DNA from: Pseudomonadota bacterium
GTDB lineage: Bacteria > Desulfobacterota > Binatia > Binatales > Binataceae
Direction of reading: 5' to 3'
Length of the DNA stretch: 53,229 bases
NCBI GenBank assembly: GCA_021324455.1
Contig: JAJPJA010000101.1
Coordinates: 1-53,229 of the forward strand
The notes under the pieces are model-generated. The model did not search any database, had not been told where the DNA came from, and saw only the letters and a program-made list of their open reading frames with translations. Of the stretch, positions 39,612 through 48,990 are shown one piece after another (the first letter of the stretch is position 1; each line of letters begins with the position of its first letter). Both the position numbers and the translations under genes were made by a program.

Positions 39612-40403
39612 CTATTGCGATAGGGGTCCGCGCAGCGTGATGTCGCGGGTGCGGCCCTCGTGTTGGACGCGCAGGCTTAGCGGACCGTTCCGCTCCACGC
39701 GCGCGAGGCTTTCCTTGAAGTCGTTCAGCGTATGCACCTGGTTGGGACCGACCTGCGTGATCAGGTCGCCGCGGGCAATTCCGGCGCGGCCCGCGGCGGC
39801 GGAAACGTCGGCCACCAGCACCGCGCTGCCCGGTTTGGCGGCGAAGTACTTTGCGATGTCGGGCGACAGTTCCTGCACCGTGATGCCAAAGCCATGTACC
39901 GCGGCCGGCACGCCCTCGTCGGCGCTGACGTTGGCGGTGCCCGCTTCGAACAATCTGGACTGCACGTAAATTGGCGCGTTTGACGCCAACGCGACGGCAA
40001 TTGCGTCACTGGGACGGCTGTCGACTTTGTAGCGTCCGTTGTCCAGCGAAATGCTTGCGTAATAGGTTTCGTCGCGCAGATCGTTGACGTCGACCCGATC
40101 GACGCGATTGCCGGTGGCCTGGAGCAGGTTGCGAATCAGGTCGTAGGTCAGGGGACGCCCCGGATTAAGCCCGCGCAGCTGCATCGCAATCGCTTGCGCT
40201 TCCGCCTGCCCGATCGCAATCGGAAGTACGCGGTCGCCCGAGGAATCCTCCAGCACCACGTACGGCATGCCTTGTTTGTCCACGCCCACGTTGGCCACCT
40301 GCACCTTGACCTGACTGGAGTCCGGGCCGGGGCTGGAGGCGCATCCCAGCGCGATCGCGATCAGCGCGCACGACACGGCTAATAATCCCGCCGGCTTGAG
40401 CAT
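39612..40403 (-). CDS. Lipoprotein with bifunctional-nuclease (DUF151) and PDZ domains
   Basis: The 263-residue protein starts with a lipoprotein signal (LIAIALGCASS; lipobox LGC), so it should be anchored outside the cytoplasm. Residues 30-150 match the bifunctional nuclease domain: RVLPIAIGQAEAQAIAMQL, PLTYDLIRNLL, VNDLRDETYYASISLDNGRY and VDSRPSDAIAVALASNAPIYV. Residues 170-260 form a PDZ domain with RGDLITQVGPNQVHTLNDFKESL. The nuclease domain is normally cytoplasmic or plastidic and is rarely exported, so this fusion is notable. The rlmE gene starts its own run five bases upstream; the two are transcribed together. What the nuclease-like domain does in the periplasm is unknown. Confidence 0.85.
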   Translation of the reverse strand: MLKPAGLLAVSCALIAIALGCASSPGPDSSQVKVQVANVGVDKQGMPYVVLEDSSGDRVLPIAIGQAEAQAIAMQLRGLNPGRPLTYDLIRNLLQATGNRVDRVDVNDLRDETYYASISLDNGRYKVDSRPSDAIAVALASNAPIYVQSRLFEAGTANVSADEGVPAAVHGFGITVQELSPDIAKYFAAKPGSAVLVADVSAAAGRAGIARGDLITQVGPNQVHTLNDFKESLARVERNGPLSLRVQHEGRTRDITLRGPLSQ

Positions 40404-40408
40404 CTCGA

Positions 40409-41038
40409 TTACTCCTGATGCGGCCGAACCGCTTTGGTGTTTAGTTGGGGCCGGAACTCGCGGGCGACCAGATACAACTCCCGCGAACCCGGCCTGGTGG
40501 CGGCGGTGCGCACGATGTCCAAAGTGCGGAAGCGCGCGCGAAAGACGGTCATGATCTGTGCAAAATCCCCGCTCATAAAAGCCTTGGCAATCATGGCGCC
40601 GCCCGGCCTGAGTATCTCATCCGCCGCTGCCAGTGCGAGATGGAGCAGCTCTTCGCAGCGGGCTTCATCCCGCGCCCGGATTCCGCTCAACCTGGGCGCC
40701 ATATCCGAAACTATCAGATCGGCGGCGCCGCCGAGCATTTCCCGCGCGCGGCGCCGAATCGCGGGATCGGCCGCGTCACCCGTCAGCACCGATACGTGGG
40801 GCGCCGGCGCGGGGCATGCGGCCAGATCGACGCCGACGATCCGGCTTTCGGGTCCGGCGAGCTTGGCCAGCACCGCGAGCCATCCGCCGGGCGCGCATCC
40901 GAGGTCGAGCACGCGCATGCGCCGGCGCGTGAGCCGGTAGCGCTGCAGCAGTTCGGACAATTTGAAAGCGGCGCGCGAAGGCAAGCCCTGGGCACGTGCG
41001 CGCTGGTAGAACTTGTCGTGCGGTTGATAATTGGCCAT
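40409..41038 (-). CDS. rlmE: RlmE/FtsJ-like rRNA methyltransferase
   Basis: The 209-residue protein matches the RlmE/FtsJ family of SAM-dependent 2'-O-methyltransferases. RlmE methylates U2552 of 23S rRNA in E. coli. The K-D-K-E tetrad is visible: Lys in RAAFKL, Asp in IVSDMAP, Lys in MIAKAF and Glu in GSRELYLVAR. The SAM loop is VLDLGCAPGGWLAVL. Length is normal. The start ATG is 112 bases from the divergent helicase gene. The lipoprotein gene follows after five bases, which suggests co-transcription. Confidence 0.93.
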   Translation of the reverse strand: MANYQPHDKFYQRARAQGLPSRAAFKLSELLQRYRLTRRRMRVLDLGCAPGGWLAVLAKLAGPESRIVGVDLAACPAPAPHVSVLTGDAADPAIRRRAREMLGGAADLIVSDMAPRLSGIRARDEARCEELLHLALAAADEILRPGGAMIAKAFMSGDFAQIMTVFRARFRTLDIVRTAATRPGSRELYLVAREFRPQLNTKAVRPHQE

Positions 41039-41150
41039 CGGGTTCAGCGCCGGCCTGGATATTTGCGGCGCTGTGCTTTTAGCGTCCGCGCCAAGCCGCT
41101 ATTGTTGTAGCTCCACTCCTTCACTATTACTTTTACCGGCTGCGGGTCTG

Positions 41151-43325
41151 ATGGTTCCACTAAAACTTGACGATTTGAATCCTGCTCAATACGAGGCGGT
41201 GACCGCCGGCGACGGTCCGATTCTGATTCTGGCCGGCGCCGGATCGGGCAAAACCCGCGTCCTGACCTATCGTATCGCTTATCTGCTGACCGAGCGCGAT
41301 CTGCCCCCGCAGGCATTGCTGGCGGTGACGTTTACCAATAAAGCGGCGGCCGAGATGCGCGAGCGGCTGCACGGACTGCTGGGCGCGCAGGCTTCGCGTC
41401 TGTGGATTTCGACCTTTCATTCGGCGTGCGCGCGAATCCTGCGCCAGGATATCGAACGGCTGGGATACCGGCACAACTTCACCGTGTTCGACGAATCCGA
41501 TTCAGCCGCAACCCTCAACCGCGCTATCGAGGCCGCCAATCTGCCCGGTGTGCCCAATCTCGGCGCGGTGCGGGTGCGAATCGATCAGGCCAAGAATGAA
41601 GGTCTGACACCGGCGGAACTCGCCGCCGCCGACACCACGCCCACGGGCGCGGCGATGGCCGAAATTTACCGCATCTATCAGGAGCGCCTGCGCGATCAGA
41701 ACGCGGTCGATTTCGGCGATCTGCTGCTGCTGACCTATCGCCTGTTCGAAGCGGAACCCGAGGTGCTCGGGCGATGGCGCGATCGCTTCAACTACCTGCT
41801 GGTGGACGAGTACCAGGACACCAACCGGGTTCAGTATCAGCTGCTGCGCGCGCTGGCGGACGGCAGGCAGAACATCTGCGTGGTCGGCGATGAGGACCAG
41901 TCGATCTACCGATGGCGCGGCGCCGACATCCGCAACATCCTGGAATTCGAGCGCGATTTTCCCGCCGCGCGCATCTTCAAGCTGGAGCAGAATTACCGCT
42001 CGACCAAGACCATCCTGGCCGCCGCCCACACGGTTATCGTCCACAACACCGAGCGCAAGGAAAAACAGTTGTGGACCAACAACGAGCCCGGCGAGCCGAT
42101 TACGCTTTACACCGGAACCACCGAACGCGACGAGGCGGATTTTGTCGGGCGCGAAATCGCCCGGCTCTGCCAGGCATCGTACAAGCCGTCGGACGTGGTG
42201 GTGTTCTACCGCACCAACGCGCAGAGCCGGGTGATCGAGGAAGCGCTGGTGCGCCGGCGTATACCCTATTATGTGGTCGGCGGCCTGCGGTTTTACGATC
42301 AGCGCGAAATCCGGGACCTGCTGGCGTATCTGCGCGTGGTGTCCAACTCCGCCGACGCCGTGAGCCTGACCCGGCTCATAGGTGTGCCGCCGCGCGGCAT
42401 CGGCGCGCGCAGCATCGAGGCGCTGGAGGCGATGGCGGCGCGCGAGAAGATGACGCTGTTTGACGCGCTGGGGCGGGCCGAGACCGAATCGTCGATCGCG
42501 CTGCGCATCTCGCGCCAGATAACCGCGCTGCACCAATGGCTGCGCGATCTGACCGCGCGCGCGCCGGCGATGACCGTCCGCGCGATCCTGGACGAAATCA
42601 TCGCCTCGAGCGGCTACCTCACTTACCTGCAGGGGCTGACCGACGGCGCGCCGCGGCGCGAGAGCGTGGAGGAGTTGACGTCGGCGGCTTCGAGCTTCGA
42701 CACCGAATTCGGCGGCCCCGGCGGCCTGGGTGAATTTCTCCAACGCGTGGCCCTCATCAGCGATGCCGACCAGGTGGCGCAAAAGGGCGGCAGCGTTGCC
42801 CTGATGACGCTGCATACCAGCAAGGGACTGGAGTACCCGGTGGTGTTTATCGCCGGAATGGAGGAAGGACTGTTTCCGCACAGCCGTTCGCAGTCATCCA
42901 GCGATATCGAGGAGGAGCGGCGGCTGCTGTACGTGGGGATGACGCGGGCACGCCGGCTGCTCTATCTTACCAATACGCTCAATCGCGAGTTGTACGGCAC
43001 GCGGCAGGAATCCAGGCCGTCGCGCTTTGTGGCCGAGATCGATCCCGGGCTGATTCGCCGCGCGGGACCCGCGCCGCGCAACGAGCCGATCCGGATACCG
43101 TCTACCGAGCCCTACATCGACTACAGCGAAAGCCAGCTGCCGGACAGCTCGATCGACGGCGCAATCGCGGTGGGAGCGCGCGTGGAGCATCCCACCTTCG
43201 GCGCCGGTGTGGTGCGCCGGCGCGAGGGGCGCGGCGAAGGGGCCAAAGCCTGGGTGCATTTCGATCGCGCGGGGACCAAGTTGTTGATGCTTAAATTTGC
43301 CAGGTTGCGGCCGATTGCCCAGTAA
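41151..43325 (+). CDS. pcrA: UvrD/PcrA-type DNA helicase
   Basis: The 724-residue protein is a superfamily 1 3'-5' helicase. Motif I is GAGSGKTRVLTYR. The motif Ia region is AVTFTNKAAAEMRERL, motif II is VDEYQDTN, and motif III is GDEDQSIYRWRGAD. Motif IV is KLEQNYRSTKTIL, motif V is MTLHTSKGLEYPVVFIAG and motif VI is YVGMTRARRLLYL. A C-terminal Tudor-like domain follows (VEHPTFGAGVV...WVHFDRAGTKLLMLKFARL), as in PcrA. It would unwind DNA in mismatch or nucleotide-excision repair and remove RecA or RNA polymerase. The start at 41151 is preferred: an in-frame upstream extension to 41031 adds no domain. The assignment to PcrA over UvrD is not sure. Confidence 0.94.
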   Translation: MVPLKLDDLNPAQYEAVTAGDGPILILAGAGSGKTRVLTYRIAYLLTERDLPPQALLAVTFTNKAAAEMRERLHGLLGAQASRLWISTFHSACARILRQDIERLGYRHNFTVFDESDSAATLNRAIEAANLPGVPNLGAVRVRIDQAKNEGLTPAELAAADTTPTGAAMAEIYRIYQERLRDQNAVDFGDLLLLTYRLFEAEPEVLGRWRDRFNYLLVDEYQDTNRVQYQLLRALADGRQNICVVGDEDQSIYRWRGADIRNILEFERDFPAARIFKLEQNYRSTKTILAAAHTVIVHNTERKEKQLWTNNEPGEPITLYTGTTERDEADFVGREIARLCQASYKPSDVVVFYRTNAQSRVIEEALVRRRIPYYVVGGLRFYDQREIRDLLAYLRVVSNSADAVSLTRLIGVPPRGIGARSIEALEAMAAREKMTLFDALGRAETESSIALRISRQITALHQWLRDLTARAPAMTVRAILDEIIASSGYLTYLQGLTDGAPRRESVEELTSAASSFDTEFGGPGGLGEFLQRVALISDADQVAQKGGSVALMTLHTSKGLEYPVVFIAGMEEGLFPHSRSQSSSDIEEERRLLYVGMTRARRLLYLTNTLNRELYGTRQESRPSRFVAEIDPGLIRRAGPAPRNEPIRIPSTEPYIDYSESQLPDSSIDGAIAVGARVEHPTFGAGVVRRREGRGEGAKAWVHFDRAGTKLLMLKFARLRPIAQ

Positions 43326-43358
43326 GATGCCCTCACTTATCATTTAGACGGTGGTACC

Positions 43359-44438
43359 ATGCATATGCGAGGGGATGAGCTGAGGCGTCGGCCGGCCAGC
43401 GGTTGCCGGGCTTGTGGAGCGCCGCGCCGCGTGCGCGTGACGTTGTGGCTGGTGGCCGCTATCGCGATAATGTCCGCCGCCGTGCCGTTGGCCTTTGGCT
43501 GGAGCGAAGCCGATTTCGAGCATCGCCCGCTGGTTGCCTATCCGGTCCCGCCCGGGCGCGACAACATTATCGGCGAGATCCTTACCTACAAGATCAAAAA
43601 GGGCGACACCCTGCTGGACGTGGGCCGTTACTACGATCTGTCCGGCAAGGAAGTATCCGACGCCAACAACCACATGGATTGGTGGCTGCCTCCGGTGGGC
43701 GCTGAAATTATCCTGCCCACCCAACATATCCTGCCCGCGGGCACGCGCCAGGGCGTGGTCATGAACATCCCCGAGATGCGCATCTACTACTATCCCACCG
43801 CGGTGATCATAAAAGGTAAAGGCAGGCACAAGACCACGGTCGGATCCGCGCAAGCGGCGCGCGTGGTTTACACCTTTCCGGTCGGCTTGGGGCGTTTTGA
43901 CTGGAAGACGCCCGTGGGCGCGTTCACGATTCGCGGCAAGACCAAGGATCCAACCTGGGTGGTTCCCAACGACATCTACCAGGAGCATCTGGAACGCGAC
44001 GGCGAGGCCGAGCACATGATTCCGGGCGGCGACCCGGACAATCCGCTGGGCCGCTACCGGATCGAATTAAGTCTGCCGGAGTACGGAATCCATGGCACCA
44101 ACGTGCCGTGGGGCGTCGGCATGAACGTCAGCCACGGATGCGTGCGGTTGTATCCCGAAGATATCGACGTGCTGTTCCACATGGTGCGGGTCGGGATGCC
44201 GGGGGCGTTCGTGTATCAGCCGATAAAATTCGGATGGCGCGCCAACCGGCTTTACGTCGAAGTGCACGACGACACCTACGGGATGTATCCGGGCCTGTGG
44301 AATCATGCCAGGAAGCTGGTCAATCAGCTGGGGCTGCAGGACCAGGTCGACATGGACGCGCTGCAAAAAGCGGTCGTCGACAAGACCGGAGTTCCCACCT
44401 ACGTCGGCCGCAACCAGGAAGCGGAATCGTCCTCCTGA
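43359..44438 (+). CDS. L,D-transpeptidase (YkuD) with LysM-like segment
   Basis: The 359-residue protein has a Sec signal or anchor at about residues 25-47. A short LysM-like segment, YKIKKGDTLLDVGRYYDLSGKEVSDAN, lies near 76-102. The YkuD domain holds HGTNVPWGVGMNVSHGCVRLYPEDID, with the catalytic Cys261 and His259 in SHGC. Such enzymes form 3-3 crosslinks in peptidoglycan or attach the outer membrane lipoprotein in the periplasm. The LysM-like part should bind glycan. The gene follows the helicase by 33 bases on the same strand, so they may share a transcript. The Ser-rich end is short. Confidence 0.93.
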   Translation: MHMRGDELRRRPASGCRACGAPRRVRVTLWLVAAIAIMSAAVPLAFGWSEADFEHRPLVAYPVPPGRDNIIGEILTYKIKKGDTLLDVGRYYDLSGKEVSDANNHMDWWLPPVGAEIILPTQHILPAGTRQGVVMNIPEMRIYYYPTAVIIKGKGRHKTTVGSAQAARVVYTFPVGLGRFDWKTPVGAFTIRGKTKDPTWVVPNDIYQEHLERDGEAEHMIPGGDPDNPLGRYRIELSLPEYGIHGTNVPWGVGMNVSHGCVRLYPEDIDVLFHMVRVGMPGAFVYQPIKFGWRANRLYVEVHDDTYGMYPGLWNHARKLVNQLGLQDQVDMDALQKAVVDKTGVPTYVGRNQEAESSS

Positions 44439-44674
44439 ATGCCCCTGACCTGAACTCCTTTTGTTGCGCTCTCCCGGCCCCAGCGCTCCAGGCGTACGCA
44501 GCCGGGCGACAAGCGCGGAGCGATGAGGCTGGGGGCGCACACCGGAATTAACCGCTTCGCGCGGATTTTCCGCAGCGCCGCTCCATTCGGGATGACAACA
44601 GTGCGGGCGTCAGGCGGCGCCTGGGCGCGCGTCCCGCTCGCTGTCCGGCGCAGATTCCAGAACTGGATATGACC

Positions 44675-45781
44675 TCAGGCCAGACCCATGTCGTAGAGTT
44701 GGTTGGCGTTGGCGAACACGATCTTGTCGGTCACGTCCTGCGGCACTCCCGCGAAGTTGTGTTCGATCACCTTGAGCGAATTGGGGAAGGTGGAATCGGT
44801 GTGCGGGAAGTCCGACGCCCACATGAAGTTCTCCGCGCCGAAGAAACGCCATGTGCCCGGTCCCAGCGGATCGTCCTGAAAGGTGGCCCAGATGTTGCGC
44901 CGCACGTACTCGCTGGGAGCAAGGCTCAGGCCGCCGCGTCCGGGAATCATCCCGTGGACGTGGTCCAGCCGATGCGCCCAGTTGGCGATCCATCCCACGT
45001 CATTCTCCGCCGACACTACTTTAAGTTTGGGAAAACGCTCGAACACGCCGCCATAGACCATCCGTGTCATGCATTGCTCCACGATATGCACGACGTGGAT
45101 TTGCAGGTCCGCCGCGGTCGGCATCGCGGGCGTGACCGTCATGCCGGAGACCAGCGGCTTGTGCAGCGAGATGGGCAGATTCAGTTCGGCGCACGCGCGC
45201 CATAGCGGATCGAAGCGCGCGTCGCTGTAGGGCACGCCGAAGGTATCGGTGGCCAGAATCAGAATTCCCTTCAGACCCATCCGCGCGCATCGCTCGATTT
45301 CCGCAACGTCCGGCAGCGCCTGGAGCGAGTAGAGTCCCACGCCCAGCAGCCGCTTGGGATCGTGCGAGCAGAATTCGGCCAGCCAGTCGTTGTAAACCTT
45401 GAGGCAGGCCAGCTGCAATTCGGCGTCGTTGACGCCGAACACCTTCAGCCCCAGCGAAGAATAGAGCACCTCGGCGGCGACGCCGTCGATCTCCTGATCC
45501 TTGAGCCGTTCCACCGGATCCCAGCCGCCCGGCCGCGCGGCGTCATATCCATGCTTGAAATGTTCGCGCAGTTCGGCGCCCCTTTTACCGGCGGAGAACA
45601 ATCCAGCCACGGGCGTGGGATGGATCCCGGGTCCGACGAACATCCAGACCGGCCCGCGCTTTTCCTGGCTTAAGATGACGCGCGGTGCCGAATCGCGGTA
45701 CTTGCGGTCGAGGCGTTCGATCCACAGGTCGGCGGGTTCGGTCATATGTGAATCGGCGGAAATCACCCTGCGTGGGACCAT
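44675..45781 (-). CDS. Amidohydrolase 2 family protein
   Basis: The 368-residue protein begins VISADSHMTEPADLWIERLDRKYRDSAP, with the metal-binding DxH motif of the amidohydrolase-2 group. The His ligand region is LPISLHKPLVSG near residue 200, and the last metal region is MWASDFPHTDSTFP near 325. Other conserved parts are LKVVSAENDVGWIANWAHRLDHVHG. It is closely similar in layout to the 403-residue protein at 34285-35496. Members can be decarboxylases of aromatic acids or lactone hydrolases, so the reaction is unknown. It stands alone on the minus strand between the L,D-transpeptidase and the sedolisin genes. Confidence 0.9.
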   Translation of the reverse strand: MVPRRVISADSHMTEPADLWIERLDRKYRDSAPRVILSQEKRGPVWMFVGPGIHPTPVAGLFSAGKRGAELREHFKHGYDAARPGGWDPVERLKDQEIDGVAAEVLYSSLGLKVFGVNDAELQLACLKVYNDWLAEFCSHDPKRLLGVGLYSLQALPDVAEIERCARMGLKGILILATDTFGVPYSDARFDPLWRACAELNLPISLHKPLVSGMTVTPAMPTAADLQIHVVHIVEQCMTRMVYGGVFERFPKLKVVSAENDVGWIANWAHRLDHVHGMIPGRGGLSLAPSEYVRRNIWATFQDDPLGPGTWRFFGAENFMWASDFPHTDSTFPNSLKVIEHNFAGVPQDVTDKIVFANANQLYDMGLA

Positions 45782-46130
45782 GGCCTAATCCTCCTGCTGG
45801 CCTTCCTGCGTCCCGCTTAGGCCCGCGCCGACGGAAAGTCAAGGCTGCCAGCCGCGCGCGGCTGAGCTTGTAGGTAGCAATTACATATACACACCAGAGC
45901 GCGCAGGCAGGTACATAGGGTGGCAGATGATGGCAGGTAGGGAATAGAGGTGGAACTGGCGGTCGGAAACGGCAGTAAACTGCGCAGGAATTTCACGTTC
46001 GAACCGGCAAATACGCGCTGGGGTGGAAGGGCGCCGATGCGGCTGAAAAATCGCCTTTGCGGCATGGGAACAACATTTGCTTCCCACCACTGGTCGCTGA
46101 CAGTTGCGTTCCTCAGACCTGGAGGCATGA
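45782..46130. other. 349-base spacer upstream of the sedolisin gene
   Basis: It lies between two divergent genes. The AT-richer part at about 45870-45945 contains GGCAGGTA twice (45906-45913 and 45932-45939) and a related GGCAGATG. No promoter was convincing. The ribosome site GGAGG (46121-46125) precedes the sedolisin ATG by five bases. Confidence 0.5.
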
Positions 46131-48905
46131 ATGAAAAGCCGGACCGGCGCATCCCTTCGCGCGGCATCAGTGATCCTTTCCGTTTTGTTCTGCACTGCCA
46201 CAAATGGCTCGACCCAGACCATAGCGGCGACTGCAAACCGTCCTATGCAAGCGGCCTCGATGCAAGCGGTCGGCCGCCCCGATTCCGGCGCGCCGTTGAT
46301 GATGGAAATCACGCTCGGACTGAGAAACCGCGCCGCATTGGATCGCTTGATCGCCGAGCAGCAGCAGCCCAACTCGCCGTATTATCATCGCTGGCTTACG
46401 GGACCGGAGTTCGAGAACAGTTTCGGTCCGTCGGCCAGTAATTTCGCCGCTGTTGTGCGCTGGCTGTCAGAGCAGGGCTTCACCATAATCGGCGCCAATC
46501 CGGCGGCGCATTCGATCCGCTTTACCGGGCCCGTATTCATGGCCGAGCGGGCCTTCGGTACGCACATGGCCAGTTTCGGCGACGGCGGCGCCTACGCCAA
46601 TATCAACGCTCCGATGATCCCGGCTCAATTCGCCGGTGTGATCAGTGCGATTCACGGTTTGGATAATCTGGGGCGGCCGTATGCGTTGGGGCGGGGTGCA
46701 AGGTTAGCGATCGAAACCGCGTCCAATACCGTCAATATGGCGCCGCTGGTGTTGGCCGCGTGGACGCAGCCTGATTCGGCCGGGATGGCGGGCGATCCGG
46801 CGGCGGTCGACGGCGGCCTGGGACCGACCTTCGGCCCCCTGGACCTGCAGACCTTTTATGATGAAACTCCTCTGCTGGCGGGCGGCACCACCGGCGGCGG
46901 CGATTGCGTCGCGGTGGTGGGCGACTCCGATTTCCTCGCTTCCGCGATAACCCTGTTCAACAGCCAGTTCGGGCTGCCTGCCTCATCCATCACCAAAGTC
47001 CTCGCCGACAGTCCCAATCCGGGAATCAACGGCGACGAGTTCGAAGCGTTGTGGGATTTGGAATGGCTGCATGCGGCGGCGCCGGGCAGCCCGATCAGTT
47101 TCTATCTCGGCAATGCGGCGACCGCTGCGGTCGATCCGATTTCCGACGCCATCCAGCGCGCGGTCAACGACAACAAATGCAGCGTCATCAACGTCAGTTT
47201 CGGTTTTTGCGGCAAGGCTGACACGTTTTTCACCGGTTTTCTCGATCCGCTGTTCGCTAAAGCGGCGGCGCAAGGGCAATCGATCTTTGTCGCCCAGGGC
47301 GACGCCGGGGCCGCCGACGTGGTGCTCGACCCCAAAACCATGAATTGCGTGACCGGCACCACCAGGCACGTCAATGAGATGGGCGCGGACCCCAACGTCA
47401 CCGCGGTTGGCGGCACGCAGTTCACCCCCAAATATGACGCGTCGGGCAACGACATCGGGTCGGTCCCCGAAACGGTATGGAACGACGGGTCGGGTGCGGG
47501 CGGCGGCGGCGCCAGTGCACTGTTTGCCAAGCCGGGCTATCAGAGTGGAGTGACACCCGCCGACGGGCAGCGCGACGTGCCCGACATCGCGGCGGGCGCG
47601 AGCAGCATTTCGCCGGGCTTTTTTGTGGCCAACGATGTCGGCGGCAAGGCGGTGATTCAAAGCGGATCGGGCTTCGGCACCAGCATCGCGGCGCCCATCT
47701 GGTCGGGAATCGTCAAGTTGATCGATCAGCTCAACGGCGCGCGCTCGGGCAATATCAATTCGCGGCTTTACCAGCTCGGAGCCTTGGGCGACGCGGCGAA
47801 ATCGGGACTGCGCGACGTGAGCGCGGGAAACAACAGCTTCGGCGGGGTATCGGGCTTCAGCGCGCTGCGCGGATACGATCAGGCCTCAGGATGGGGCACG
47901 CCGGATATCAACGTGTTCGTGACCTCCTTCCAGCCCTCGAGCACTCCCGTCATCAGCGCCATTCCGTCGACCATCCTGGTTGGCGGTTCGTTCAAAATAG
48001 ACGGCAACCACTTCACCGCCGGCTCGGTGGTCAACTTCTTTGTTGCCACCGCAACCGGCGCCATCAACGCCGGTCCGCTCAAGTTCAGCGCCTATACCCC
48101 AACTCAGCTTACCATCGACGTTCCGGCGACGGTTCCGCTGGGGCAGGGCTTTGTCGACGTGCAGGTGATCAATACCGACCAGGGGTTTGCCGCTTCCAAC
48201 ACGGCGTCGGCGCTGCTGCAGGGTTCCGCGGCGGCGGGATTACCGACGATTACCACGGTCAACGGCGCGGCTCTGGCTGCGACCAGCAGCAATCCGAGCT
48301 ACGCCACCAACAACGTCGAGACGGTCCTGAAGCAGGGTACGACCGTGATTTTGGGCGGCACCGGCTTTGACAACGTCAATGGCGTCGCGGTGGATTTGTT
48401 CTGCGCCTGCACGGCGGGCAAAGTCGGGCCGTTCTTTGTCAAGCCGGGCGCTGGGCTGACCAGCACTTCGATCAGTTTCGTCCTGCCCGGCAGCGGCCCC
48501 AACACTCCGCCGACCGGGCCGGGCTCGCTCGTGGTCAGCAATCAAGGGTCCGACGGCAGCTACAAAAAGAAGAGCAACGCGGTCTCGGTGCCGATTGGGG
48601 ATACGATTTCGGTGACCGCGGTGACGCAGGCGGGAAGCACGATTACGGTTGACGGCACCGGTTTTTCGACTCTGACGGTGATCAATTTCTTCAACACGCA
48701 GAGCGGCGGCGTGGTGGACCTCGGCGGACTGGGGGCGGACGGCAAGCCCAAAATTCCGCTGACCGTGGTCAACGCCAATCGGTTCAGTTTCACTGTACCC
48801 GCCGGCGCGGTGCCGGGCGCCTCTTATGTGCAGGCGCTCAATCCGCCGTTCGTGCCGTTCACCAGTTCCGGCAGCGACGCCGGCGGAGCATTCAGCCTGA
48901 AGTAA
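46131..48905 (+). CDS. Sedolisin (S53) serine-carboxyl peptidase with C-terminal IPT-like module
   Basis: The 924-residue protein has a Sec signal (residues 1-28). A kumamolisin-type pro-domain follows (about 40-190) with LIAEQQQPNSPYYHRWLTGPEFENSFGP, then the S53 catalytic domain (about 230-600). The catalytic Glu305 and Asp309 lie in DEFEALWDLEW, the oxyanion Asp391 in QGDAGA, and the nucleophile Ser518 in GFGTSIAAP. The calcium-site region has DVSAGNN and GYDQASGWGTPD. These acid-acting enzymes are exported and self-process. Residues 607-924 are IPT-like sandwiches shared with the SBBP-repeat protein at 35676. The mature enzyme is likely secreted or surface bound, acting on proteins at low pH. 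The complete tetrad supports an active enzyme. Confidence 0.93.
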   Translation: MKSRTGASLRAASVILSVLFCTATNGSTQTIAATANRPMQAASMQAVGRPDSGAPLMMEITLGLRNRAALDRLIAEQQQPNSPYYHRWLTGPEFENSFGPSASNFAAVVRWLSEQGFTIIGANPAAHSIRFTGPVFMAERAFGTHMASFGDGGAYANINAPMIPAQFAGVISAIHGLDNLGRPYALGRGARLAIETASNTVNMAPLVLAAWTQPDSAGMAGDPAAVDGGLGPTFGPLDLQTFYDETPLLAGGTTGGGDCVAVVGDSDFLASAITLFNSQFGLPASSITKVLADSPNPGINGDEFEALWDLEWLHAAAPGSPISFYLGNAATAAVDPISDAIQRAVNDNKCSVINVSFGFCGKADTFFTGFLDPLFAKAAAQGQSIFVAQGDAGAADVVLDPKTMNCVTGTTRHVNEMGADPNVTAVGGTQFTPKYDASGNDIGSVPETVWNDGSGAGGGGASALFAKPGYQSGVTPADGQRDVPDIAAGASSISPGFFVANDVGGKAVIQSGSGFGTSIAAPIWSGIVKLIDQLNGARSGNINSRLYQLGALGDAAKSGLRDVSAGNNSFGGVSGFSALRGYDQASGWGTPDINVFVTSFQPSSTPVISAIPSTILVGGSFKIDGNHFTAGSVVNFFVATATGAINAGPLKFSAYTPTQLTIDVPATVPLGQGFVDVQVINTDQGFAASNTASALLQGSAAAGLPTITTVNGAALAATSSNPSYATNNVETVLKQGTTVILGGTGFDNVNGVAVDLFCACTAGKVGPFFVKPGAGLTSTSISFVLPGSGPNTPPTGPGSLVVSNQGSDGSYKKKSNAVSVPIGDTISVTAVTQAGSTITVDGTGFSTLTVINFFNTQSGGVVDLGGLGADGKPKIPLTVVNANRFSFTVPAGAVPGASYVQALNPPFVPFTSSGSDAGGAFSLK

Positions 48906-48920
48906 CCGCGCTCTGGAGTG

Positions 48921-48940
48921 GCGCGGGCGTTAGCCCGCGC
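48921..48940. other. 8-bp GC-rich hairpin between convergent genes
   Basis: The arms GCGCGGGC and GCCCGCGC surround loop GTTA. The hairpin lies 15 bases after the sedolisin stop and faces the LLM gene end at 48991. No U-tract is present on either strand. Confidence 0.4.
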
Positions 48941-48990
48941 ACGCGCGGAGGGCGCGTTTCGGTCTCTTGATGCGCGCGGTTCGGCGGATA

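Noticed and set aside
45906..45939. GGCAGGTA repeated twice upstream of the sedolisin gene as an operator
   Set aside because: Two copies with uneven spacing in a short region are not enough to claim a regulator site.
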